The translations under genes were made by a program, and so were the position numbers. Shown here piece by piece: positions 55,679-64,000 of a stretch of 64,000 nt of DNA; positions within the stretch are counted from its first letter, which is position 1, and every line of letters begins with the position of its first letter. A model generated the notes under the pieces. It was given only the letters and a program-made list of their open reading frames with translations. It did no database searches and was not told where the DNA came from. The DNA is taken from the NCBI GenBank assembly GCA_024180945.1, contig JAKSGN010000041.1, positions 2,356,001 to 2,420,000 of the forward strand, written 5' to 3'. This DNA comes from Macrophomina tecta. Its lineage: Eukaryota; Ascomycota; Dothideomycetes; Botryosphaeriales; Botryosphaeriaceae.

Positions 55679-56865
55679 ATGCATATTAACGCTGCCATCC
55701 TTGCCGGCCTGGTTGCCAGCGCCACTGCCGCATGCGTCGGCCATGCCAAGCGTGATGAGACCGTCACCCGTTGCGCCGTTGAGGAGGCCCCCGTGGAGCT
55801 CATTGAGGCTTCTGAGCGGATGAACGTCCAAGAGAAAGCTTTGAGGGAGTCTGGAATCATGAGGGCACAGGCTACAATCAATGTCGATACCTGGTTCCAT
55901 GTCGTGGCCGCTTCCCAGGATGTGGAGGATGGCTACCTGACCGTAACTTACCCGGGAACCGCTTCACTATCGGGGAGTAGCCGCTAATGCCAGCGCAGGA
56001 CCAAATGCTCCAGGATCAACTGGCGGTCATGAACGAGAACTACGTGCCTCACGGCATTCAATTCAACCTCGTCGGCACTACGAGGACTGTCAATGCGAAC
56101 TGGGCCGACTATGGCAACAACGCAGCCATGAGAAGGTCTCTGCGCGAGGGCGACTACAAGACACTTAACCTCTATTTTATGAGGGTATGTTTTATCTCTC
56201 CCAAGGCATGCCAAATTGGATTCATTGCTCACTCTTAAAATAGACTCTCACTTTAAATGCCCTTGGGTAATATCCATTCCTCCCCCGAGCATCCACCTCA
56301 GCCATTCTGACCTCTTCCAGAATTTGCACCTTCCCAACCTCAACCAGCACCGGATCCACAACTTTCTTGAATGATGGCTGCGCCGTCAATGCTCAGACCG
56401 TTCCTGGAGGCAGTGCGACTGATTTCAACTTGGGCAAGACAGCCACGCACGAGGTATGAGAACAAGCCCCCGCCCCACCCCGAACCACACCCATCACCTT
56501 CTTGACGGCCTGGCATACTTTAAGCTGACTTTCTGTGCTGATCGGTCACTGGTTCGGCTTGTATCACACCTTCCAGAACGGTTGCAGTGCCAGCGGCGAT
56601 TTCGTGGATGACACGCCCGCCCACAACGACTCCCGCTCCGGCTGTCCTGTGGGCCAGGACTCGTGCCCCAACCAGCCCGGCCTGGATCCCATTCACAACT
56701 ACATGTCTTATTCCGATGAGTGAGTTTTCCTTCTGCGTTTCCCTATGTCCAGAGAAGCGGTGGTTTTGTTGCTGACCACTGTGCGAACGAAGTGCTTGCT
56801 ACGAGGAGTTCACGCCCGGACAACAGGCACGAATGTACAGCATGTGGGACACTTACCGCGCTTAG
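55679..56865 (+). CDS. Secreted M43-type extracellular metalloprotease, 285 aa, with one broken splice acceptor
   Basis: Coding pieces: 55679-55942, 55999-56184, 56244-56266, 56321-56453, 56541-56719 and 56793-56865; together exactly 286 codons. [20 protein letters not shown] is a signal peptide. Then come a short propeptide, [77 protein letters not shown], then [18 protein letters not shown] (zinc motif HExGHWFGLxH), [31 protein letters not shown] (Met-turn) and [20 protein letters not shown]. All joins are canonical except between THE (56453) and IGHW (56541), where the bases before the exon are CTG, not an AG acceptor. The only nearby AG (56522-56523) puts the protein out of frame. Pappalysin-like fungal proteases of this size digest host or substrate proteins; this copy may be inactive. 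Confidence 0.85.
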
Positions 56866-57824
56866 GATCAACCAACGCGAAAGGAAAATATGTGTTAATT
56901 TGCATTTACGAAAACTCTTCAAAAGTGGAGCAGGGAGTGAAAAGGGTAGGGTCAGTTTCGATAAAGCAAGGTATAAAAGATGAAATACACCCCCACTTGA
57001 TTCAGCAGGGTGAAATCAGTGAAACCTGAGCAAATGAATCTTTTTTCTACAGAGCAAGTCATATATCCATGGAAGCCATGGTGCTTCTAACATAGCCAAC
57101 AATAGCTTCCATTCGACCCCTTCTGATCCACCAGTGCGAAAACTGCCTTTGATACCAATTATCCGCCGCAGTATCCACTTGCATGCAAGCCAAGCAGGGC
57201 CAAATCACACTGATTGAGCAAACTCTATGGCTAGTATTGAGCACGATCCTTCACGCTCAGTCCCTGCCTTCTATGATCGTCCTCAGTGATTCTGACACTT
57301 CTTCTAGTGTCGGCCATTCATTCGCTTCTCATCCAGCGTCGCTGTCCTCTTCACCACATTCCGCAACCACCAAACTAAGGCGCTCTGAAGAAAGATAAAT
57401 AGAAAGAGGACGCTTTGTCAACAACCTGCAACTCCATCCCCAAAGATGCTCACACCGGCCCCGCACCCCCGCCGTACTTGGTCTGGTAAGATCTGCGGAA
57501 GCCAAAGGGATGCATAAGTACTTCACATGCTACCGGCTGCAGTGGCGGGAAGCAGGTTCGAGTGTGATGGACCAACATTTGAGGCTGATGCAAGCGAATT
57601 GATATGACGGGAGCGCGGAGAATGATGTAGGAAATCGTACGACTCGAAGAGGTCTAAGTGGCTGGTAACGACTTGATTGAAGAGATGCGAAAAGGAGCGA
57701 GGTGTAGTGCATGGTGGATGCAACGCCTTTATTACAGGATCGAGCTTTCCTGCCCGAGATGTGGATGTCCAGTCTGAAGACCGCCATATCACACTAAGTC
57801 ACGATTGGGGGAAGGTGGGACACC
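56866..57824. other. Intergenic, no gene seen
   Basis: Nearly 1 kb, AT-richer, with no recognised motif or credible long frame. Confidence 0.5.
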
Positions 57825-58255
57825 ATGCTAACAGCCGCCAACTTGGACGAGCGGCAGCGGAGGGGCATCAACGCCAAAGGTTCACCGAAGATCTTCCAAG
57901 AGGCGGTTGAGGTAACAAGCTGGTTTCATGGTAAGCCAGCCCGCAAATCTCTCGCACGATTCAAGTGCTAAATCTGAGATAGTCAAATGGCTATGGATCG
58001 GCTCCCTCCACATCATGCAAGAGTCCTCCGCAGACTGGTTCTGCGAAACCTCCTCATGGCCAAAACCTACGGACAGGTGCTCGCCAACATCTCCAACAAC
58101 CGCTCAGATGCTCGTGGCGGCCTTTTCAGGGACCACAACTCCTTGGGCAACGTGCCACTGAAATTCCATGCAATGAGCATTCCTGACATTGCCTCGCTAT
58201 ATGATTGGTCGACAAACGCCCTCGACTATATTCCGTACACATGGTGGCTGTAAAA
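57825..58255 (+). pseudogene. HET-domain (heterokaryon incompatibility) relic
   Basis: From ATG 57825 the frame reads RRGINAKGSPKIFQEAVEVT SWFH. A possible intron follows (57931-57982, GTAAGC ... GATAG), then KWLWIGSLHIMQESSADWFC, matching the HET core block (LWIDSLCIIQD..DW). One base later in register the protein goes on as LMAKTYGQVLANISNNRSDA and RGGLFRDHNSLGNVPLKF in another frame, ending at TAA. The single frameshift between them and the missing downstream half mark it as a relic. HET domains act in non-self recognition and cell death between fungal strains. Confidence 0.62.
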
Positions 58256-59109
58256 CTACGACACCGTAGTCGACATGCGCGTTACTGAGCTGCTTCTTGA
58301 GATAATAGCCGGGAAGCAGGCATGCAAGCGAATCGGAATCGTGTTGTCTTTGGCATTGGCGGCGTTCAAGACGCAATCACGGTTCGTGGCTGTTGGAAAG
58401 AATATGCAAGATACCTCTCGCGCACGTATCTCATCCTGCGTGCATGAGAGCTGTAGAGAAGACGGCAGGGAGGGCGAGGGAGATGGGAGCTGGATGGGAG
58501 GGTCCCAAGACGCAGTAGATAAATGATGAGGAATGTGAGTTTAAGACTTTAGAGGTCAAACGGTAAACATAGTGTAGAGGATATGTTGTGCAGTTACTCT
58601 CTCCTCGTATGTTATATCGGAGTGGCCAAAAATCTACCCTTCCCTTGGAGATAAGAGTGTCTGAGCTTCCCTCAGCCGGCCCGAAGCGGAATTCTGCAGG
58701 TATCTGTCAACAAAGCAGGCGCGGCTTACGGCATTGAAGGAACTCGTATGACTGTCCAATATTACGCCGCGCATAGTTCCACACCATCAGCACCTTACGC
58801 TCACAATAATCAAACAATGCCACGAATTGCACAACCTGCTTCGGCTCCTCGCCTATTCCATCATCCGCCGCGAGGGGGGTCTCGACAGGCTTCCACGCAA
58901 CAACTTCACTAGGCCGCAAAACTGCAGAAAAGTCATAGCAACCTTCCGGTGTATGGTCATCCCGGTCGGCATTTCGGTCGACGACAGTCTTCGGTGCAAG
59001 CTCAGCAGCAGCAGCGGCGGCGGCGGTGGCGGCGGCGGCGGCGGCGAAGCTGACCAGGAAAATGTAATAAAAATTTACACTATCTGACCTGTATCAGTAC
59101 TGATTGGGC
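58256..59109. other. Intergenic, no gene seen
   Basis: 850 bp. It ends near the stop of the flavoprotein gene and probably includes its 3' UTR. A GGC-type repeat lies at its end. Confidence 0.5.
59003..59046 (+). repeat. (CAG)n/(CGG)n microsatellite
   Basis: Four CAG/AGC units followed by about ten CGG/GGC units with one imperfect unit, about 60 bp after the flavoprotein stop (minus gene), hence probably in its 3' UTR. Confidence 0.8.
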
Positions 59110-60754
59110 TTACTGGTCCAACTCGCCGGCATAGAGAGCTTGTCCAGGTTCGTCATTCATGATCTCCCAGAGCGAGCGCGCATCAAGATCATGCGCAGAC
59201 CGCTTGGCCAGCTGGCCGAGGTCCTTCAGGCCATCCTCCTTCTCAAGTTTGACTGCTCGCAGAAGTTCGTTAGTCGCTGGATGTTCTAGCTGGTTCAAAG
59301 TCTCCTGCGGTGTGGAGCAATTGGGCCTTGAGCTCCGGACTGCAGTCGTGGCACAGCCCAAGTGTCCACCGCCCAGGCGGGTTGAAGGAGCCATGGGTCA
59401 AAGTTCAAAGAGGCTGCCCTCCATTTGCGCGGGCAGGAGTAAGGAAAGTGTGCAGACTTACCGTGGAGGTTCACAGCCGCCCGCTTGCCGCTCCACAGTG
59501 CGTGCGGCAAGTTCGTTGAGTTGTCCGTGTTCGCGTCACCGACCGCATACACGCCGGGCACGTTCGTCAGCATGCCGTTCGACTGGTTCGCGTAGAGTCG
59601 CTCGCCGTAGAGCGTCACGCCCAGATCGGCGCCGACGCGGGATCGCTGTTCCTTGGGGAAGGACACCAAAAACGCGGCACGCTCGACCGGCTCTCCCTCG
59701 GTGAAGTCGACTCTGAACAGATCATACTCGGGGACGGTCGGCAGACTCGGATCAGCATATTTGTATGCGTCACTGCCGTCTTTCAGGCGAGTGATGGACG
59801 CGAGCGTGCGGTTCTCGATCTTGACGTTGTGGAGAGCAAGATACTCCTCCCACTGCGGAAACGCCTCCGTCGCGGCGGCACGGCCCTCCGGCGTGTCGGT
59901 GCCGTTCACGAAAGCTATAACGTCTGTGTTGAGGGTCAGGACTTCTTGTAGGGTAGTGGCTGCTTCCTCGAGGGGCACAATGAGGCCCAAGGATTGGTCG
60001 GCGTGCTCGTGGCCATCACCTGCACACCAGTTAGTACTTCTTTGATCCCCAACGCCAGAAATGGGGCTACATGCACCACGGGCACCAGAAAATCCTTTCG
60101 TCCATTAGCTTGTTCAATGCCCCCCCAAAAAAAAGTGTTGGACAACTTACCCCTGCGCCCAGTTCTCCTGGAGGCCCGGTGTGTCGGGCAAAAGGTCACG
60201 GATGCCAGTACCAAGGACGATCTTGCGCGCGAGATAGGTCTCTTGTGTATTGTTGAAGCTGGTAGAGGAGACGATAAAGGAAGTGTAGGAAGAGTTTCCG
60301 GAAGCGGTGATGCTCGTGACGGTACCATTGATCCAGCTGACGGTGTCATAATGGGCAAGCTGCTCACGTGCTGCCCAACGGTAATACGCGGGGGTAACGC
60401 CTGTTGGTTTGTGAGCTCGATGAGTGTCTCGAAAAACGCGGAGGAAATATATACTTACCATCGAAGCCCAGCAGATCGTGGATATGCCTCGTCTTTGCGT
60501 TGCGGTACTCCCTACAAAAAACCCCCTCCCATTAGATCCTGATACCACACCTCTTAAAAACACATCATTGGATCTTACCCCGAATCAATCAGAAGGACCT
60601 TGCGGCGAACGCGAGCAAGACCGCTCAGAGCACTCAGGCCCGAGGGGCCGCCTCCCACGACAATGGCGTCGTACTCTTTGATATGGTGCGGAAGGACAGC
60701 TCCCCAAGAGAGGGCGATTGGGGCGAGCTGCACAAGGGAGGCAAGACGAACCAT
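59110..60754 (-). CDS. Thioredoxin-reductase-like FAD disulfide oxidoreductase, 399 aa
   Basis: Exons (minus): 60754-60579, 60511-60459, 60400-60151, 60094-60075 (20 nt), 60019-59462 and 59252-59110; 400 codons. MVRLASLVQLAPIALSWGAV resembles a signal peptide. Then YDAIVVGGGPSGLSALSGLA (FAD GxGxxG), EYRNAKTRHIHDLLGFDGVT, RKIVLGTGIRDLLPDTPG, NWAQGIFWCPWCDGHEHADQ (redox CxxC), LTNVPGVYAVGDANTDNSTN (second FAD motif) and SGKRAAVNL. The C-terminal EKEDGLKDLGQLAKRSAHDL follows a longer intron (209 bp). The CPWC motif is rebuilt from a 20-nt exon, and the intron after it begins GCATGT. The family includes bacterial-type thioredoxin reductase and fungal GliT-like enzymes that oxidise dithiols in secondary metabolism; with no cluster around it, its substrate is unknown. 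It appears intact. Confidence 0.87.
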
Positions 60755-61879
60755 GGCGAACGAAATGAAGGACGCGGGCGGACTAGGGAGGGGTAGCAGC
60801 AAGAGGAGGAGAAAATCCGCTCGATTTAACAGTAGGAAAAATCAATTGATGCAGCACGAGCAAATTGCCGCGAATTACGCCATGAGTACAAAGCGAGAAT
60901 CATGGCCGAATGCCTGCTTGCCAGTTTCCCGACTGGTGTTCTGATCTGCCTCGCATCCTTGTGCGGGTCGCAAGCATGGTGTGCTGCCTACCTAGTGTTA
61001 CCCATGACTCAGCTCCCTGTTCGCTCATATATGGAGGCCTGCTGACAATAGTCTATTCGAATTAGGTTTGCATACTGCAAGCAACTAACTCCCTTTTGTT
61101 GGCTACGCATGCATTCAACGTACCTCGACGCTTCCAGAGCCAATTCGGAAGAATAAGTGTGCATCTTCTCCCACACAACTGATGGTCCTTGCTTCTGTTC
61201 TGCGAGCAGGGGGCGCAGCCCTAGGCCTCAACTGGGCCCCAGCGCAAAGAGACGTCTGTAGTGTTGCCGCCAAGCCCGTATCCGCGAGTGGCCGCATTGT
61301 ACGCCTTGTGAGACAAATCTCGCATGCTCCTGGCGCCAAAAATTCATGTCAGTTCAGCAGAGAAGACCCGAAATCACGGTTCGATATTCTAGGCACTTTC
61401 GCAAAAACGCTGTTACGCGCACTAGTCCTGGAAAGTAAGGCGAATCCCCGAAACTCCAATACTAGCTTTGAGGCAATCTCTGGGCGTCTTCGCTCTTCCT
61501 CTTGACTTATGTAGCTACTTCCCAACTCTCTCACTTTTGGAAAGTGCGCGGAGAAAACTTCCTGCACTTTTTCTTTAAGTGTCTATTTGAGATCCGGTCT
61601 CGAACGGAGCTTTCGTCATCAACAACACCTGACGGAGAATAAACGTAAGCGTGCGGGGTTGAAGCTTTCGTCCGGGCACCAGTGTCACCATGTTTTCTGG
61701 ACACTTGCATCCGGATCACTGCTTTGACTTCCCATGCTTACACGTCTGTTTTTTTGAAGCACTGGCACTTGGTCGGGTCCGCGAGGAATTCACTTCATTC
61801 AGAAACCTTTGGACGCCGAGAAGCCTAAATTGACAGCAGCATTGCTTCATCCAGTTGCATGGTACACCCGAGTCGTGAG
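60755..61879. other. Promoter of the flavoprotein gene and intergenic DNA
   Basis: 1.1 kb. A TGACTCA site lies 250 bp upstream of the flavoprotein start. Nothing else recognised. Confidence 0.5.
61005..61011 (+). promoter_or_regulatory. TGACTCA upstream of the flavoprotein gene
   Basis: A perfect Gcn4/AP-1-type heptamer, the kind bound by the CpcA-like factor encoded at 50.5-51.8 kb and also by Yap-type factors in related forms. One such site is expected by chance about every 8 kb. Confidence 0.25.
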
Positions 61880-62512
61880 CTACTCTTTGCTGTCCACCCT
61901 CGCGAGTCCCTCAAACTTCCTCTCACACCTCTTGGCTTCGTCACCTTGGTGCAACTCGTCGAGGTATCCCTTGAAGTCGCGTGACAGTTCCACAACCGCA
62001 TTCATATGCTTGCGTTGCACCAATATCAACCCTTCTTTGTCCCTTTCGTCATCGTTCTCGGCCATGGGGATTGCTGTTTGAAACGCTAATCCACAGCCAT
62101 ATGTCAGTGGAAAGTACGAGCGGTTTCCCTGGACGTCGACTTACCATTTCTGATCTCTCTGCCATTCCAGGCCATTCCACGCATCTCTTCGCCATCCAGG
62201 TAATCTCCGGCTGTTCCGTGCAGCCGGACGTAATCACCCTGCTGAAACTTGCAACGTTCCTCAAAGTAGTGAATGAGGATAAGGAAGGGGTGTGGAACAA
62301 TGATGATATCACTCGTCAAGCCTTGCCTGGGATAGTACTTGAAAATTGACCGGAGAGCATGAATGATGGTTGCCGACAAAATGTGACTGCTGATGGAGGG
62401 CGTTAAGGGAGGCTTCAGAGCCGACCTTTGATGCAGATGTACTATCGTGGCTTGTCCTGAAGACACTGATGATATCGAAAACAGATTTTTCACCTACGGA
62501 TTGGCGGAGCAA
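61880..62512 (-). pseudogene. Possible fragment of a fungal AAA+ ATPase N-terminal region (DUF7025-like)
   Basis: Minus-strand pieces: KSVFDIISVFRTSHD (about 62445-62495), then in a different frame SSHILSATIIHALRSIFKYY, PRQGLTSDIIIVPHPFLILI and HYFEERCKFQQGDYVRLHGT, a plausible intron (GTAAGT near 62144, CAG near 62078), and MAENDDERDKEGLILVQRKH with MNAVVELSRDFKGYLDELHQ to a stop at 61880. The order xxVFDIIxxxR ... SxxIxxALRSxxKYYPxQ ... PxPxLIHHY resembles the N-terminal part of fungal AAA proteins as I remember them. The AAA domain is absent. A frameshift and the truncation mark a relic; the family assignment is from memory. Confidence 0.4.
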
Positions 62513-63620
62513 ATTACAGAAACTAGAATATTTGGAGAAGCAACTTTCGGATCCGCCAAAGCCTATCCAGGACGGTACTCGTCAGTTCACACAGCTATAT
62601 GCGGATATCAAATTTTTCCTCTGTGGCCAAGCAACGGATTATCTGGGTAATAACCAAGCTCTTTCCGGTTCGTTCTCCATCACAACCACTGGAATACATA
62701 GAAAATCGACAAAAGTGGTAGGTGGCTCCGTTGGAAGGCCGTTCACGCTTCTCGGTGGTCAGCAAGAAACCCAAGCCAGTCCAAGGCACGAAGGTGAGCC
62801 TCCCAGCGGTTTATTGCTAAAACCCCTTTCCGAGCCGGATGCAGACAATCGTTCAGCTGTCCAGCTGACTCAAGGGTCCGTCTCTCTCAAGTCAAGACAC
62901 CTTGAAGGCTGCTTCCATCCGGATCGAGTCCGTTTGGCAAGAGAAGATCTCGAACCAATCATGATCGGCAATGAGACCGCAAGTCGACTGGGTGAATGGA
63001 TCGGCAGCACAGCCCCTCAAGCCCTGTGGCTCTCAGGGCCATACCTAGAAGCAGACGTGCTTGGGAACCCAACGTCCATGCTTTCGGCCAAGATCCTCAA
63101 CTTCGCAGAAATAAGACGCCACCGGGATGCCGTTCTTGGCTGCTAACTCCGCCGTCGAGAGTGCCTGCGGCCTGGGAACAGCACTGAAGAACAACAGGGC
63201 GTGGTCGCGCTACTCTACGCACTTCTGCGGCAGATGATTGAGTTGCTTCCGCCGTTGTTCGACGAGGTGGATATAGACCTCTCCAAACGCCGCTTCGACC
63301 AGCTGGATGGCACTGTCCGGTCATTCACGCAGGCCATGAGCATGTTCCGAGCCCTGCTGGAACTTATCCCTCGACCGGCAATCTGCATCGTTGACGGATT
63401 GTAGTGGCTCGATGACCGGAGCACAGTCGCATATTTGAAGGATCTGGTCCAGACCCTCCGCCATGAAAAACTGAAGGTCCTCTATACCACGGCTGGAAGT
63501 TCGAGATGTCTTCTTAAGGAACTCTCTTCCCTTGAGGGTCTAGAACTTGGTAACATGGATTCGAATAGAGCAGTTGCAAGCTTCGGCCGCGAAAGTCTGG
63601 TCAGGAAGAGCAATGGCTGC
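62469..63620 (+). pseudogene. Relic of a fungal P-loop/STAND-like protein
   Basis: Segments in order: TDWRSKLQKLEYLEKQLSDP, QFTQLYADIKFFLCGQATDY, a long less conserved stretch, then GNETASRLGEWIGSTAPQAL, WLSGPYLEADVLGNPTSMLS, AKILNFAE. A frame change near 63120-63150 follows, then LRRRECLRPGNSTEEQGVVA, LLYALLRQMIELLPPLFDEV, FRALLELIPRPAICIVDGL (Walker B-like), an in-frame TAG at 63402-63404, and WLDDRSTVAYLKDLVQTLRH, EKLKVLYTTAGSSRCLLKEL. The stop falls where a Gln or His would sit before WLDD. This looks like a nucleotide-binding region with a degenerate Walker A. At least two lesions make it a pseudogene. Its 5' end overlaps the minus-strand relic, so one border is uncertain. Confidence 0.55.
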
Positions 63621-64000
63621 GCAGAGTCTCCACCCGCCAATGGCAATGATTGCTGGTTCAAAGTTTTGGTGCCGTCCTGGATGTGGACACATAACCAAGC
63701 ACATGTTTTAAATATACACTTAGGTTATAGCTATGCTTTACAAATCTTTTTTCTTGAATGGTCTTTGCTAATACCGCACACTGTCTCCTCGGGCTTACCC
63801 AAATGCAGAAAAAGAAAGACAGGGAACAAGGTGCAGGCGAGCCGCAGCTGGCTGTTTACATCATGGGCTTTCTACAGCATGATTATTACATATAGCTGAG
63901 ACGGCGAAATGGAAGATATTCGATACACTTCTCGTTAAATGCTCCTATCTGTCGCACTCTGAACTGCATGTTTCTCAGCAACTCTTAGTAATGATGATCT
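63621..64000. other. Window end, nothing recognised
   Basis: AT-richer sequence after the relic; the open frame at 63435-63899 continues without recognisable motif beyond the relic part. Confidence 0.45.

Overview
The window reads as nuclear DNA of a filamentous ascomycete (Pezizomycotina; possibly Dothideomycetes, which I cannot confirm). The evidence is short spliceosomal introns of about 45-65 bp with GTAAGT-type donors and CTAAC/CTGAC branch sites, a split nuclear tRNA-Leu, and fungal gene families: SSD1, GLE1, KIN1, a Gcn4/CpcA bZIP factor, MIX23, HET-type sequence and cytochrome P450s. I worked out exon joins by hand from frame and splice sites. Every complete gene model below sums to a whole number of codons.

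Layout. Positions 1-1,550 hold the 3' end of an amino-acid permease and a tRNA-Leu(UAA). Positions 1,551-12,900 are mostly non-coding or decayed. They hold a P450 relic (about 3.6-5.1 kb), an FAD monooxygenase relic (6.2-7.4 kb) and a second P450 relic (7.4-8.1 kb), the last two abutting at their broken 5' ends, plus three small uncharacterised ORFs.

Positions 12,939-51,768 are a conserved block. In order: MIX23 (-), DNA ligase I (+), CAF40/RCD1 (-), KIN1 kinase (-), a G-patch protein (+), a dead glutathione S-transferase (+), an M20 carboxypeptidase (-), a small membrane protein (+), GLE1 (-), SSD1 (+), a secreted ferritin-like protein (+), an auxin-efflux-type carrier (-) and the CpcA/Gcn4-type bZIP regulator (-). 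Several pairs are divergent and share promoters (MIX23/ligase, KIN1/G-patch, carboxypeptidase/membrane protein, GLE1/SSD1).

From about 52 kb to the end the window is decayed again. It holds a possible F-box/LRR fragment, an M43 metalloprotease that is intact except for one lost splice acceptor inside its zinc-binding motif, an HET-domain relic, an apparently intact thioredoxin-reductase-like flavoprotein with a 20-nt exon and a GC-AG intron, and two overlapping relics of P-loop/AAA-type proteins.

Biology. The conserved genes serve DNA replication and repair, mRNA decay and export, RNA-binding control of the cell wall, polarity, amino-acid homeostasis and vacuolar proteolysis. I found no convincing new multi-gene system. 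The most informative signals are the rearranged P450/FAD-monooxygenase relics, the metalloprotease splice lesion, the odd 5' structure of the bZIP gene with nearby TGASTCA sites, and the unusual introns in the thioredoxin-reductase-like and DNA ligase genes.
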